Of a stretch of DNA of 64,000 nucleotides, positions 46,040 through 56,217 are shown one piece after another. The stretch's first letter is position 1; each line of letters opens with the position of its first letter. A model generated the notes under the pieces. The model had not been told where the DNA came from and made no database searches. It saw only the letters and a program-made list of their open reading frames with translations. Source of the stretch: Clavibacter michiganensis (GTDB taxonomy: Bacteria > Actinomycetota > Actinomycetes > Actinomycetales > Microbacteriaceae); contig MDHJ01000001.1 in NCBI GenBank assembly GCA_002150995.1, positions 3,204,274 to 3,268,273 on the forward strand, written 5' to 3'. The translations under genes and the position numbers were made by a program.

Positions 46040-46303
46040 TTAACGGCCGGAGCCGGCGTAGGGGAGAAGTGCCATCTCGCGCGCGTTCTTGACTGCGCGC
46101 GCGATGAGGCGCTGCTCCTGCACCGAGACACCGGTGATGCGACGAGCGCGGATCTTTCCCCGCTCGGAGATGAACTTGCGGAGGGTGGCGACATCCTTGT
46201 AGTCGATGACGCCGACGCGGATGGACTTCGCCGGGGCGGCGTTCTTGCCGCCCTTGGCTCCGCGGAGAGGCTTGCGGCGGTCGCCGCTGCTCTTTCCAGC
46301 CAT
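46040..46303 (-). CDS. rpsR: 30S ribosomal protein S18, cysteine-free
   Basis: An 87-residue S18, starting [15 protein letters not shown] and with [53 protein letters not shown]. No cysteines are present, so it is the zinc-independent form. It pairs with S6 on the platform of the small subunit. The ATG has an upstream AAAGACAGGAAC sequence with only a weak ribosome binding site, so it probably relies on coupling within the operon. Confidence 0.96.
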   Translation of the reverse strand: MAGKSSGDRRKPLRGAKGGKNAAPAKSIRVGVIDYKDVATLRKFISERGKIRARRITGVSVQEQRLIARAVKNAREMALLPYAGSGR

Positions 46304-46339
46304 GATTGTTCCTGTCTTTCGTACGTAGTGCGACGAGCC

Positions 46340-46894
46340 CTAGAAGGGCGTCTCGTCGTTGAAGTTGCCGGGGTTGGACCAGCCGCCGTCGCCGCCGCCG
46401 GAGTTGCCGCCGGAGCTCGCGGGGGTGCCCCACGGCTCCTCGGCCACCTGCTGCTGCTGGGGCTGTCCGCCGCCGAACTGGCCACGGCCACCGCCGCCGG
46501 AGTTGCCTCCGCCGCCGTTGCCGCCGCCGCCGGCCGCGCGCGTGACCTGTGCGGTCGCGTAGCGGAGCGAGGGGCCGATCTCGTCGACCTCGAGCTCGAT
46601 GGAGGTGCGCTTCTCGCCCTCCTTCGTCTCGTACGACCGCTGCTTGAGGCGGCCGGTCGCGACGACGCGCGATCCCTTGGTGAGCGAGGACGCCACGTGC
46701 TCGGCGAACTCGCGCCACACGCTCGCACGGAGGAAGAGGGCGTCGCCGTCCTTCCAGTCGTTGCTCGCACGGTCGAAGGACCTCGGCGTGGAGGCGATGG
46801 TGAAGTTGGCTACCGCCAGCCCGTTCTGCGTGTACCGCAGCTCCGGATCACTGGTGAGGTTGCCCACGACCGTGATGATGGTTTCGCCGGCCAT
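46340..46894 (-). CDS. ssb: Single-stranded DNA-binding protein
   Basis: A 184-residue SSB. The OB-fold starts [38 protein letters not shown] and continues to about residue 110; a long Gly/Asn/Gln-rich disordered tail ends [17 protein letters not shown], with the acidic-hydrophobic tip that binds partner proteins. It protects single strands at replication forks. It is located between rpsF and rpsR, the usual order. Confidence 0.96.
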   Translation of the reverse strand: MAGETIITVVGNLTSDPELRYTQNGLAVANFTIASTPRSFDRASNDWKDGDALFLRASVWREFAEHVASSLTKGSRVVATGRLKQRSYETKEGEKRTSIELEVDEIGPSLRYATAQVTRAAGGGGNGGGGNSGGGGRGQFGGGQPQQQQVAEEPWGTPASSGGNSGGGDGGWSNPGNFNDETPF

Positions 46895-46897
46895 CGA

Positions 46898-47362
46898 CTA
46901 CTCCCCGGTCTTCTCGCTGGAAGCAGCCTGGGCTGCCGGCTTGCCGGGCGTCGCCGGAGCGGCATCCGTGGCGGGCGCCTGGGGCGCGGCGTCTGCGGCC
47001 TTGGACGTGGCGGCTGCCTTGCGGGCGGCCTTCTCGTCGGCGAGCTTCGCAGCGGAGGCGACCATGGCCATGGCCTCCTCGGCACGCAGCACCTTGGTGC
47101 GCATGACGGCCTCGGACAGGCCCAGCTGGCGGTCGAGCTCCTGCGTGGCCTCGCTCGTGGCGGTGAGCTGGACGACGGCGTAGATGCCCTCGTTCTTCTT
47201 GTTGATCTCGTACGCCAGTCGACGACGGCCCCAGACGTCGACGTTGTCGACGGTGCCACCGCTGGTGCGGATGACGTTGAGGAACTTGTCGAGACTGGGA
47301 GCGACGGTGCGCTCATCGATCTCGGGATCCAGGATCACCATGAGTTCGTACTGATGCGTCAC
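46898..47362 (-). CDS. rpsF: 30S ribosomal protein S6
   Basis: A 154-residue S6. The core ([27 protein letters not shown], then [24 protein letters not shown]) is about 97 residues; the rest is an Ala/Lys-rich extension. The GTG start at 47362 has an exceptionally strong AAGGAGGTGGG ribosome binding site. The leader has a hairpin at 47389-47407. It begins the rpsF-ssb-rpsR-rplI operon. Confidence 0.96.
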   Translation of the reverse strand: MTHQYELMVILDPEIDERTVAPSLDKFLNVIRTSGGTVDNVDVWGRRRLAYEINKKNEGIYAVVQLTATSEATQELDRQLGLSEAVMRTKVLRAEEAMAMVASAAKLADEKAARKAAATSKAADAAPQAPATDAAPATPGKPAAQAASSEKTGE

Positions 47363-47388
47363 TAACCCACCTCCTTCGGACTTGAACG

Positions 47389-47407
47389 GTCGCAGACGAT
47401 CTGCGAC
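47389..47407 (-). promoter_or_regulatory. Leader hairpin upstream of rpsF
   Basis: GTCGCAGA (47389-47396) pairs exactly with TCTGCGAC (47400-47407) around CGA, 27 bases before the rpsF start. It may be part of an S6:S18 autoregulatory leader, but I cannot confirm the conserved motif. Confidence 0.4.
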
Positions 47408-47535
47408 AGGAGGGTATGTGCATCTGTCCGCGCGGGGCAGGGGAGTCCCGTTGCCGGGCGGACAACCTCAGAAGCCTACCGGATGGGGAGGGGTCGCACC
47501 AGACCGCGGCGCACGAGCATGCGGATCCGGGCGGA

Positions 47536-48965
47536 TCAGCCCTGCTCGGCCGCCCACCAGGCGACGAGCCGCCGCGTGGCCTCCTCCGCGGGGAGGGGCC
47601 CCTCGTCGAGCCGCAGCTCCAGCAGGAAGCGGTAGGCGCGACCGACGACCGGGCCCGGCGGCACGTCGAGGATGCGCATGATCGCCTCGCCGTCGAGGTC
47701 GGGCCGCACCGCGGCCATCTCCTCCTGCTCCGCGAGCTCGGCGATGCGCGCCTCGAGGTCGTCGTACGCGAAGCCGAGGCGGTCGGCCTTCCGACGGTTC
47801 TGCGTCGTGACGTCCGCGCGGGTGAGCATGTGCAGCCGCTCGAGCTCGGGGCCCGCATCGCGGACGTACCGACGCACGGCCGAGTCGGTCCAGCCGCCCT
47901 CGGTGTACCCGAAGAAGCGCAGGTGCAGCTCGACGAGCCGTGCCACCGACGCGACCGTGTCGTTGTCGAAGCGCAGCGCACGGAGGCGGCGCTTGGCCAT
48001 CTTCGCGCCGACCACGTCGTGGTGGTGGAAGGTGACGACCCCGCCGGGCTCCAGCCGGCGGGTGGAGGGCTTGCCGATGTCGTGGAGGAGCGCGGCCAGG
48101 CGGAGGACGAGATCCGGCGCGGCACCCGGGTGGCGGGAGCGCTCGTGGTCGATGGCCTGGTCGAGGACCTGGAGCGAGTGCTGGTATACGTCCTTGTGCC
48201 GGTGGTGCTCGTCGGCCTCGAGCTTCATGGCCGGCAGCTCCGGCAGCACGTGCTCGGCGAGGCCCCCTCCACCAGCAGGTCGAGCCCCGCACGCGGCTCG
48301 GGGGTGCGGAGCAGCTTGGACAGCTCGTCGCTCACCCGCTCCACGGAGATGTCGAGGATGCGCGGCGACATGCCGCGGATCGCGGCGAGCGCGGCGTCGT
48401 CGAGGTGGAAGCCCAGCTGGGAGGCGAACCGCACGGCGCGCATCATGCGGAGCGGATCGTCGCCGAAGGAGACCTCCGGGGCGACGGGGGTGCGGAGCAC
48501 CTGGGAGAGGAGGTCGTCGATGCCCCCCGAGGGGTCGACCAGCACGACCTGCGGCAGGCGCACGGCGAGCGCGTTGACGGTGAAGTCGCGGCGCACGAGG
48601 TCCTCCTCCAGGGAGGACCCGAACTCGACCTCGGGCTTCCGGGAGACGCCGTCGTACTGGTCGGTGCGGTAGGTCGTGATCTCGACCTGCTCGCCGCGCA
48701 CGCGGGCGCCGATGGTGCCGAACGCGCGCCCGATGTCCCAGTGCGCGTCGGCGACGGGCTTCACGATCTCGAGGATGCGGTCCGGCCGGGCGTCCGTCGT
48801 AAGGTCGAGGTCGGTGGCGTCGCGGCCGAGGAACGCGTCGCGCACGGGGCCGCCGACGAGCGCCAGCTCGTGCCCCGCCTCATGGAAGGCGCGCGCCAGG
48901 ACGGCCACCGGGGGCGATGCGGCCAGCTCGCGGAGACGCTCGAGGGCCTGTGCGACGCTGTGCAT
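47536..48965 (-). CDS. CCA tRNA nucleotidyltransferase (apparent frameshift)
   Basis: About 476 residues when one base is restored in the CCCCC run at 48263-48267. The N-terminal nucleotidyltransferase head has LALVGGPVRDAFLGRDATDLDLTTDARP with the catalytic DLD pair and RRDFTVNALAV; the C-terminal HD domain has LLHDIGKP and FHHHDVVG. It adds the 3' CCA to tRNAs. The break would separate the two halves, yet both are intact and CCA addition is normally essential, so an assembly error is likely. The ATG has TAGACT eight bases upstream. Confidence 0.92.
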
Positions 48966-48973
48966 GGTCGGAC

Positions 48974-48979
48974 AGTCTA
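48974..48979 (-). promoter_or_regulatory. -10 element TAGACT of a leaderless promoter for the CCA transferase
   Basis: TAGACT on the minus strand ends eight bases before the ATG at 48965. Confidence 0.35.
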
Positions 48980-49046
48980 CGGCGGCGCCGGGTCGCGCAT
49001 CCGGCATCCACGGCGAGCGCGCACGGGCCGTCCGGGACCCGCGCTT

Positions 49047-49052
49047 TAGAAT
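49047..49052 (+). promoter_or_regulatory. -10 element TAGAAT of a leaderless promoter
   Basis: TTTAGAAT with the hexamer TAGAAT at 49047-49052 ends six bases before the ATG at 49059; no ribosome binding site is present. Confidence 0.5.
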
Positions 49053-49058
49053 CGCCAG

Positions 49059-51358
49059 ATGCACGCCGCGCCTCGACACGACGCCGGCCCCACCCGCACG
49101 GACAGAGCCCTCCGGCTGATCCGGCGAACCGCGCGACGCACGATCTCCACCCTCGTGTGCGCCACGGTCGCCGCCGGGACGCTCGCCGCCGGGACGGTCG
49201 CGGCTCCCGCGACCCCGGCGCGGGCGGCCACCGAGGGGGTGACGCTCACCGTCACGCCGTCCGCGGAGGGGATCCTCGCGCCCGGCGAGGACCTCACGGT
49301 GACGGTCTCCGTCGTCAACGCGACGGACTCCGCGGTGCCGGCCGGGCGCATCGACCTCGACCTCAACCGCACCGCGCTGGACACGCGCACGGAGCTCGAC
49401 GGCTGGCTCGACACCGCGGCGACCAACGCGAACTCCCGGACCGGGCCGCGCATCGGGCGGGCCGACAGCCCGGAGGTGCCGGCCGGCGGCACCGTCGACG
49501 TGCCCCTGACCGTCCCGTCGGGCACCGTGGCCCTGCAGGGCAGCCGCGGCGGCTTCGGTCCGCGCGGCCTCACCGCGGAGCTCGAGGCGGGCGGGGTCGA
49601 CGTGGCGACCGGCCGGGGCGCACTCGTCTGGAGCCCGGGAGAGGACCCCGCACCCGTGCCCGTCGCCGCGGTCATGCCGCTGACGGTCCCGCCCAGCGCC
49701 TCCGACTTCATCGACGCCGAGGCCCTCGCCACCTACACCTCCCCCGGCGGCACGCTCGTGCGTCAGCTCGATGCGGTGTACGGCCGTCCCGTGGCGGTCG
49801 GCATCGACCCGCGGATCCTCGCGTCCATCCGGATCCTCGGGTCGACGCCCCCGCATCCGCCGTGGAATGGCTGCAGCGCCTCCGCGAGATGCCCAACGAG
49901 ACCTTCGCCCTGGCGTGGGCGGACGCCGACGTGGCCGTGCAGTCGCAGGCCGGCGCCGCGACCCTCCTCGGGCCCACGGACGCCTCCTACGCGGTGGAGG
50001 CGACCCGCTTCGCGGAGCCGGGGTCGACACCCGCACCGACGCCCACGCCCACGGAGACGGCTGAGACGGACGGATCGGCCTCCGCCTCCGCGGGCGGCTC
50101 GCGCGGCGCCTCGTCCGCCGCCGCCGCCTCGACCCAACCGGCCGAGGATCCCACGCAGGAGCCCACCGAGGAGCCCGAGCCGAGCCCCAGCCCGACGGCG
50201 CCCGTCCTCTCCCCCGTCCCCAGCCTCGCCGACCTCACGGCCTGGGACCACACGATCTCGGGCGTCGCCTGGCCGGCCGCCGGCACCATGACCTCGGACG
50301 ACCTCGGCGTCCTCGCCGCCAGCGGCATCACCACCGCGGTCCTCGCGAGCGGCGACGTGCAGCCGGCCGGCACCGCGCCCGTCGGGGCCACCGGGACCGT
50401 CGGCGACACGAGGATCCTCGTCACGGACACCCGGGTCTCGGCGCTCGTCGACCAGGCGCTGTCCGCGGCGACGGACGAGTCCTTCGGGATCGCGCTCGCG
50501 CAGCTCTCGGCGACCCTCGCGGCCGATGCGCGGGAGGCCGACGGCCACGTCGTCGTCGCCGGGCTGGAGCGCGGCTGGGCGGCCTCCGGAGCGCGCCTGG
50601 GCCAGCTGCTCGACGCGATCCAGGCCCTCCCCTTCAGCGACACCGCCACGGCCACCACCGCGCTCGGGAGCGCCTCCGTGCCGCTGCAGGTCGTGGACCA
50701 GCCCGAGGACGCCGGCCGCGTCCAGCGCGTCGCCGACGCCATGTCGCTCGAGGCGCAGGTGGCCGCCTTCGCGAGGGCGGTGGAGCGGCCGGAGCTCGTC
50801 ACCGGCCAGCAGCGCATGCTCCTGCTCGCCACGCTGTCGAACCGTTGGCGCGACGACCCGGATGGACTCGTGACCGTCCAGGACGGTTACACGGCGCAGG
50901 CGGACGGCCTGCTCGGGTCCGTGGCCATCACGACCCGTCAGAACACCGTGATCAGCGACACGACGAGCCTGCTCATCAACGTCAGCAACGAGCTCGACCA
51001 GCCCGTCACCGTGCGGCTGTCGATCATCGCCGGCAGCGGCCGGATCCGCGTCGACGACTCCGCGGTCGTCACCGTGCCCGCGCACGGCAGCGCCTCCGCC
51101 CGACCGCCGATCACCTCCATCTCCAACGGCGACGTGGTGGTCACGGCGCGACTCACGACGGAGGACGGCACGGTCCAGATCGGGGACAGCGCGCCCGTCG
51201 AGCTCTTCATCCGCGCCGGGTTCGAGGCCGTCGTCACCACGCTCTTCGTCGCGGCCGTGGCCCTCCTCTTCGGCTTCGGCCTGTTCCGCAGCATCCGCAA
51301 GCGCCGCCGCGCCCGAGCCCGGCAGCTCGCCGGCCTGCCCGAGGAGATCGATGACTGA
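49059..51358 (+). CDS. DUF6049 family secreted/membrane protein (apparent frameshift)
   Basis: About 766 residues when one base is restored in the CCCCC run at 49848-49852. A signal region (TISTLVCATVAAGTLAAG) leads to an exported Ig-like domain (TLTVTPSAEGILAPGEDLTVTVSVVNATDSAVPAGRIDLDLN), a Pro/Thr/Glu-rich linker, a second beta-rich part and a C-terminal membrane helix (VVTTLFVAAVALLFGFGLF) with a basic tail. This matches DUF6049, an actinobacterial protein normally encoded next to murJ, as here. It may support cell-wall synthesis; that is an inference from neighbourhood. Confidence 0.82.
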
Positions 51359-51365
51359 CCGGACC

Positions 51366-51395
51366 GCATCGCGCACCCCCGCATCGCGCACCCCC
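51366..51395. repeat. Two-copy 15-base direct repeat before murJ
   Basis: GCATCGCGCACCCCC occurs twice in tandem (51366-51380 and 51381-51395), followed by the partial third unit GCATCG. It sits in the 51-base gap before the murJ ATG. Confidence 0.6.
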
Positions 51396-51409
51396 GCATC
51401 GGCCCGGGC

Positions 51410-53041
51410 ATGACCGCGGCCCCTGCTCCCCGCGGAGGCGGCATCGGCCGCGCATCGGCGCTCCTGGCGTCGGGGACGTTCGTCTCGCGCATCCTCGGCT
51501 TCGTCAAGGCCATCGTGCTGCTGCAGACCATCGGCGCGACCCTCGGCAGCTCCAACGCGTTCTCGAACGCGAACCAGCTCCCGAACAACATCTACGTGAT
51601 CATCGCCGGCGGCGTCCTCAACGCCGTGCTCGTCCCGCAGGTCGTGCGTGCCGCGAAGCACGCGGACGGCGGCGCCGGCTACATCAACAAGCTCGTCACC
51701 ATCGCGATCGTCGTGCTCGGCGGCGTCACGGTCCTCGCGACCGTGGGCGCGCCCGTCGTGTCCCGCCTGTACGCCGCCACGCTGCCGCCGGACGTCTTCG
51801 CGCTGGTCGTCGCGTTCGCGTACTGGTGCCTCCCCCAGATCCTCTTCTACGGCCTGTACGCCGTGCTCGGAGAGGTCCTCAACGCGCGGGGCTCGTTCGG
51901 GCCGTTCACCTGGGCGCCGGTCCTCAACAACGTCGTCGCGATCGCCGGGCTCCTCCTCTTCCAGGCCATGTTCGGATCCGGCAGCCGTCCCGTCGACGAC
52001 TGGAGCCTCGACAAGATCGTCGTGCTCGCGGGATCCGCCACCCTCGGCGTGGTCGCGCAGGCGCTCATCCTGTTCGTCTTCTGGCGCCGAGTGGGACTCC
52101 GCTTCCGGTTCGACTTCGCCTGGCGGGGCGTCGGCCTCGGCACCGCGGGCCGCCTCGCGGGCTGGACCTTCGGCATGCTCGTCGTCACGCAGCTCGCCGG
52201 CATCGCGCAGTCCAACGTCGCCAACATCGCCGCCACCTCGGACAGCCCGTCGAGCACCATCCTGCTGAACGCGTGGCTGTTCTTCATGCTCCCGCACTCG
52301 ATCTTCGCCGTCTCCATCGCCACCGCGTACTTCACGCGCATGAGCACCCACGCGGGCGAGGGCGACCACGACAGCATGCGGGTCGACCTGTCCTCCGCGA
52401 TCCGCACCGTCGCGCTCATGACGGTCCTCTCGACCGCCCTCATCGCCGTCCTCGCGGGTCCCGTCGCCCGGGTGATGGTCTCGGGCGACATCGGCGAGGT
52501 GCGCGGCTACGGGGTGGTGCTCATCGCGTTCATCCTCGGCCTGCCCGCGTTCAGCACCCTCTTCGTCCTGCAGCGCGCCTTCTACGCGCTCTCGGACACG
52601 CGCACGCCCTTCTTCATCCAGTGCGCGCAGGTCGTGGTGTTCATCGTCGGCGCGCTGGTGATCGCGCAGCAGCCCGTCGAGCTGATCGGCGTGGGGCTGG
52701 CCGTCCTGCAGACCGTCACCGTCACCGGGCAGGCCGTGCTCGCGGCGGTCCTGCTCCGCCGCCGGATCGGGCGCATCGACGGGCACCGGATCCTCCGCAG
52801 CTCCGTCCGGTTCACCGTCGCGGCCGTCCCGACGACCCTCGTCGGCCTGGGACTCCTGCAGCTGGTCTCGGGGGGAGCCTTCACGGGCGTCGGCGTGGAC
52901 TCGAAGGGCTCGGCCCTGCTGGTCGGGATCCCGCTCGCCGCCGTCATGACGGCCGTCTACCTGGCCTCCCTCGCCGCGATGCGGTCCTCCGAGCTGCAGC
53001 AGCTCGCCGGTCCCGTGATGCGCCGCATCCGCCGCCGCTGA
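51410..53041 (+). CDS. murJ: Lipid II flippase MurJ
   Basis: A 543-residue MOP-superfamily flippase with about fourteen helices. GRASALLASGTFVSRILGFVKAIVLLQTIGATLGSSNAFSNANQLPNNIYVIIAGGVLNAVLVPQ is a classic MviN/MurJ opening, and FVLQRAFYALSDTRTPFFIQ is also conserved. It moves lipid II across the membrane for peptidoglycan assembly. Unlike mycobacterial MurJ it lacks a C-terminal kinase-like domain. It lies directly after the DUF6049 gene, with a tandem repeat and no clear terminator between. Confidence 0.94.
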   Translation: MTAAPAPRGGGIGRASALLASGTFVSRILGFVKAIVLLQTIGATLGSSNAFSNANQLPNNIYVIIAGGVLNAVLVPQVVRAAKHADGGAGYINKLVTIAIVVLGGVTVLATVGAPVVSRLYAATLPPDVFALVVAFAYWCLPQILFYGLYAVLGEVLNARGSFGPFTWAPVLNNVVAIAGLLLFQAMFGSGSRPVDDWSLDKIVVLAGSATLGVVAQALILFVFWRRVGLRFRFDFAWRGVGLGTAGRLAGWTFGMLVVTQLAGIAQSNVANIAATSDSPSSTILLNAWLFFMLPHSIFAVSIATAYFTRMSTHAGEGDHDSMRVDLSSAIRTVALMTVLSTALIAVLAGPVARVMVSGDIGEVRGYGVVLIAFILGLPAFSTLFVLQRAFYALSDTRTPFFIQCAQVVVFIVGALVIAQQPVELIGVGLAVLQTVTVTGQAVLAAVLLRRRIGRIDGHRILRSSVRFTVAAVPTTLVGLGLLQLVSGGAFTGVGVDSKGSALLVGIPLAAVMTAVYLASLAAMRSSELQQLAGPVMRRIRRR

Positions 53042-53196
53042 CCCCTCCGACGACCGGCGCGCGAGGTCCTGGCCGACGCCGTCCGCACGCATGCCGCCGC
53101 CCGGGGAGGCGGAGGAATAGCCGCTAGCGTGGGGCTGTTGGAGAGGTGAGCGGGCGCCGGGACGGTGCCCCGCCGAGCAGTGGAGGAGAAGCCGTC

Positions 53197-54234
53197 GTGC
53201 GTCAGATCATCATCATCGGTTCGGGTCCCGCGGGATACACGGCCGCCATCTACGCCGCCCGCGCCAACCTCACCCCCCTCCTCATCGCGAGCTCGGTCGA
53301 GGCCGGCGGCGAGCTCATGAACACCACCGAGGTCGAGAACTACCCGGGCTTCCCCGAGGGCATCCAGGGCCCCGACCTCATGATGGCCATGCAGGCGCAG
53401 GCCGAGAGGTTCGGCACCGAGGTCGTCCTCGACGACGTCACGTCCGTCGAGCTGCAGGGCGACGTCAAGCGCGTCACGCTCGGCAACGGCGACGTGCACG
53501 AGGGCCTCACGGTCATCGCCGCGACCGGGTCCGCGTACCGCAAGCTGGGCCTCCCCTCGGAGGACCGCCTGAGCGGCCACGGCGTCTCGTGGTGCGCCAC
53601 CTGCGACGGCTTCTTCTTCCGCCAGAAGACCATCGCGGTCGTCGGCGGTGGCGACAGCGCCATGGAGGAGGCCACCTTCCTCACGCGCTTCGCGGAGAAG
53701 GTCTACGTCATCCACCGCAAGGACAGCCTGCGCGCGTCGAAGATCATGCAGGACCGGGCGTTCGAGAACCCGAAGATCGAGTTCGTCTGGAACGCGCAGG
53801 TGGTCGACATCACGGGTGGCGAGAAGGTCGACGGCGTCGTGCTCGAGGACACGGTCACGGGCGAGCAGCGACCGCTGGCGCTCGAGGGACTCTTCATCGC
53901 CATCGGGAACGACCCCCGCACGCACCTCTTCCACCAGCAGCTGGAGCTGACGAGCGAGGGCACCATCGCCGTCGACGGCCGCTCCTCCCGCACCAACCTG
54001 CCGGGCGTGTTCGCCGCCGGCGACGTGATCGACCCGACCTACCGCCAGGCCATCACGGCCGCGGCATCGGGCACCATCGCGGCGCTGGACGCCGAGCACT
54101 TCCTCGCGTCGCTGCCCGACGCCCTGCTCGACGCGGCGTCGGACGGCCCGGAGGGCCCTGCCGGTCACGGCGCTCCCGCCGCCGGCAGCGCGGTGGACCC
54201 CGACGGCGAGCTCGTCGGCGCCGACCGCCTGTAG
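53197..54234 (+). CDS. trxB: Thioredoxin reductase
   Basis: A 345-residue FAD/NADPH enzyme that reduces thioredoxin. The FAD motif GSGPAGYTAAIYAARA, redox-active CATC at residues 133-136, the NADPH motif GGGDSAMEEATFL and the C-terminal GVFAAGDVIDPTYRQAITAAASGTIAALDAEHFL are present. A further 30-residue Asp/Gly/Ala-rich tail extends beyond the usual end. The GTG start follows GGAGGAGAA. It is followed by trxA after 83 bases. Confidence 0.96.
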   Translation: MRQIIIIGSGPAGYTAAIYAARANLTPLLIASSVEAGGELMNTTEVENYPGFPEGIQGPDLMMAMQAQAERFGTEVVLDDVTSVELQGDVKRVTLGNGDVHEGLTVIAATGSAYRKLGLPSEDRLSGHGVSWCATCDGFFFRQKTIAVVGGGDSAMEEATFLTRFAEKVYVIHRKDSLRASKIMQDRAFENPKIEFVWNAQVVDITGGEKVDGVVLEDTVTGEQRPLALEGLFIAIGNDPRTHLFHQQLELTSEGTIAVDGRSSRTNLPGVFAAGDVIDPTYRQAITAAASGTIAALDAEHFLASLPDALLDAASDGPEGPAGHGAPAAGSAVDPDGELVGADRL

Positions 54235-54317
54235 TCCTCGCGGCGCCTCGCGACGCCCGACAGCACCGAAGGATCCGGGAACCGCCCGGCTCCCCCGAAC
54301 CACACGAAGGAGCACCC

Positions 54318-54641
54318 ATGTCCCACTCCCGCGACGTCACCGACGCCAGCTTCCAGGCCGACGTCCTCGACGCTGAGAAGACCGTCATCGTCGACTTCTG
54401 GGCGCCCTGGTGCGGCCCGTGCAAGGCCGTCTCCCCCGTCCTCGACCAGATCGCCGCCGAGAACCCCGGCATCGAGCTCGTCAAGATCGACGTGGACGAC
54501 AACCCCGAGGTCGCCATGAAGTACAAGATCACCTCCATCCCGGCGATGAAGGTCTTCCGTGGCGGCGAGGTCGTGAAGACCGTCATCGGCGCCAAGCCGA
54601 AGCCGGCGCTCGAGCAGGAGTTCGCGGAGTTCCTCAAGTAG
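54318..54641 (+). CDS. trxA: Thioredoxin
   Basis: A 107-residue thioredoxin with the active site WCGPC at residues 31-35 and the cis-Pro region ITSIPAMKVF. It is the substrate of TrxB encoded just upstream and supplies electrons to ribonucleotide reductase, peroxiredoxins and others. The ATG has GAAGGAG at ideal spacing. A strong terminator follows after 36 bases. Confidence 0.97.
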   Translation: MSHSRDVTDASFQADVLDAEKTVIVDFWAPWCGPCKAVSPVLDQIAAENPGIELVKIDVDDNPEVAMKYKITSIPAMKVFRGGEVVKTVIGAKPKPALEQEFAEFLK

Positions 54642-54676
54642 GACCCGCTCGCAGGCTGCCGCAGGAAGCACCACCC

Positions 54677-54710
54677 GGAGGGCCCGGCACCGAGAGGTGC
54701 CGGGCCCTCC
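54677..54710 (+). terminator. Terminator of the trxB-trxA operon
   Basis: A perfect 15-base stem (54677-54691 with 54696-54710) with a GAGA loop, 36 bases after the trxA stop codon. The stem is GGAGGGCCCGGCACC. Confidence 0.88.
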
Positions 54711-54848
54711 GCCATCCCCGGCGTCGGGTACGCCCCTCGGTCCCGCCTTCCGGCGCCGCCCCGCTGCCTCACCGCCCCGCTGCCGCACCGAGGACCGCGC
54801 GGGGCCGCCCATTAGGCTGGACGGCAATCGGACAGTGAGAGACGTGAC

Positions 54849-56168
54849 GTGACACCTGCAGGCACCCCCGCGATCCCGCGGGCACCAACCTCGACCCCTG
54901 GTTCCCCCACTACGCGGAGAGGACCTCGGGCCTCAGCGCCTCCGAGGTCCGCGCCCTCTTCGCCGTGGCCTCGCGCCCGGAGGTCGTCTCCCTCGCCGGC
55001 GGCATGCCGTTCGTCTCCGCCCTCCCGCAGGAGCTCATCGTCACGGCGATGGAGAAGGTGATGCGCGAGCGCGGCCCCGTCGCCCTCCAGTACGGCGGCG
55101 GACAGGGGACCCCGGAGCTCCGCGAGGACATCCTGGAGATCATGGCGCTCGAGGGCATCCGCGGCAGCGTGGACGACATCGTCACCACCACGGGGTCCCA
55201 GCAGGCGCTCGACCTCGTCACGAAGCTCTTCATCGACCCGGGTGACGTGATCCTCGCCGAGGCGCCCAGCTACGTCGGGGCGATCGGCGTGTTCCGCAGC
55301 TACCAGGCCGTGGTGGAGCACGTCGTCATGGACGACGACGGCCTCGTCCCGGAGGCCCTGCGCGAGGCCATCGCGCGGATCCGCGGCGAGGGACGCACCA
55401 TCAAGTTCCTCTACACGGTCCCCAACTTCCACAACCCGGCCGGCGTCACCATGTCGGCGGCGCGTCGTCCCGAGATCCTGGAGATCTGCCGGTCGAACGA
55501 CATCCTCGTCCTCGAGGACAACCCCTACGGCCTCCTGTGGTTCGACCGCCCGGCTCCCGACGCCCTGCGGAGCCTCGACGACGAGGGGGTCATCTACCTC
55601 GGGTCGTTCTCGAAGACGCTCGCCCCCGGCTTCCGGGTCGGCTGGGCACTGGCACCGCACGCCATCCGGGAGAAGCTGATCCTCGCGCAGGAGTCCGCGG
55701 TCCTCTCCCCCAGCTCCTTCAGCCAGCTCATCATCTCCGAGTACCTGCACGCCTCGGACTGGAAGGGCCAGATCGACACCTTCCGCGGCGTGTACGCGAG
55801 CGGCGCGACGCGACGCTCTCCGCGCTCCAGGAGCACCTCCCGAGCCTCAGCTGGACCGTGCCGAACGGCGGCTTCTACGTGTGGCTGAAGCTGCCCGAGC
55901 AGCTCGACTCGAAGCAGATGCTGCCCCGTGCCGTCACCGCCCTCGTGGCCTACACGCCGGGTACCGCGTTCTACGCGGACGGCCGGGGTCGCGACGCCAT
56001 CCGCCTGTCGTTCTGCTACCCCACCCCGGAGCGCATCCGCGAGGGGGTGCGGCGCATGTCGACCGTCATCGACGACGAGCTGGACCTCCTCAGCACGTTC
56101 TCCGGCACAGGGGCGCTCGCGTCACGCCCCACCACGTCCGTGGCAGCCCCGCCCCGGACCTGGACTGA
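54849..56168 (+). CDS. PLP-dependent aminotransferase, 2-aminoadipate type (three apparent frameshifts)
   Basis: About 440 residues when three bases are restored, at the CCC of 54875-54877, near 55797-55800 and in a CCCC run near 56147-56155. The body is a fold-type I aminotransferase of the LysN/MocR-catalytic-domain class: EVVSLAGGMPFVSALPQELI, YTVPNFHNPAGVTMS, LEDNPYGLLWFD and the Schiff-base Lys in YLGSFSKTLAPGFRVGW. The end would be PDLD at 56168. No GntR domain precedes it. Without the last correction the frame runs on into ddl, which is an artefact. Substrate is unknown. Confidence 0.8.
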
Positions 56169-56217
56169 CCCCACCGCCGCACGCCCTCGGACACCGCACA
56201 CGACTGGATCGAGCATC

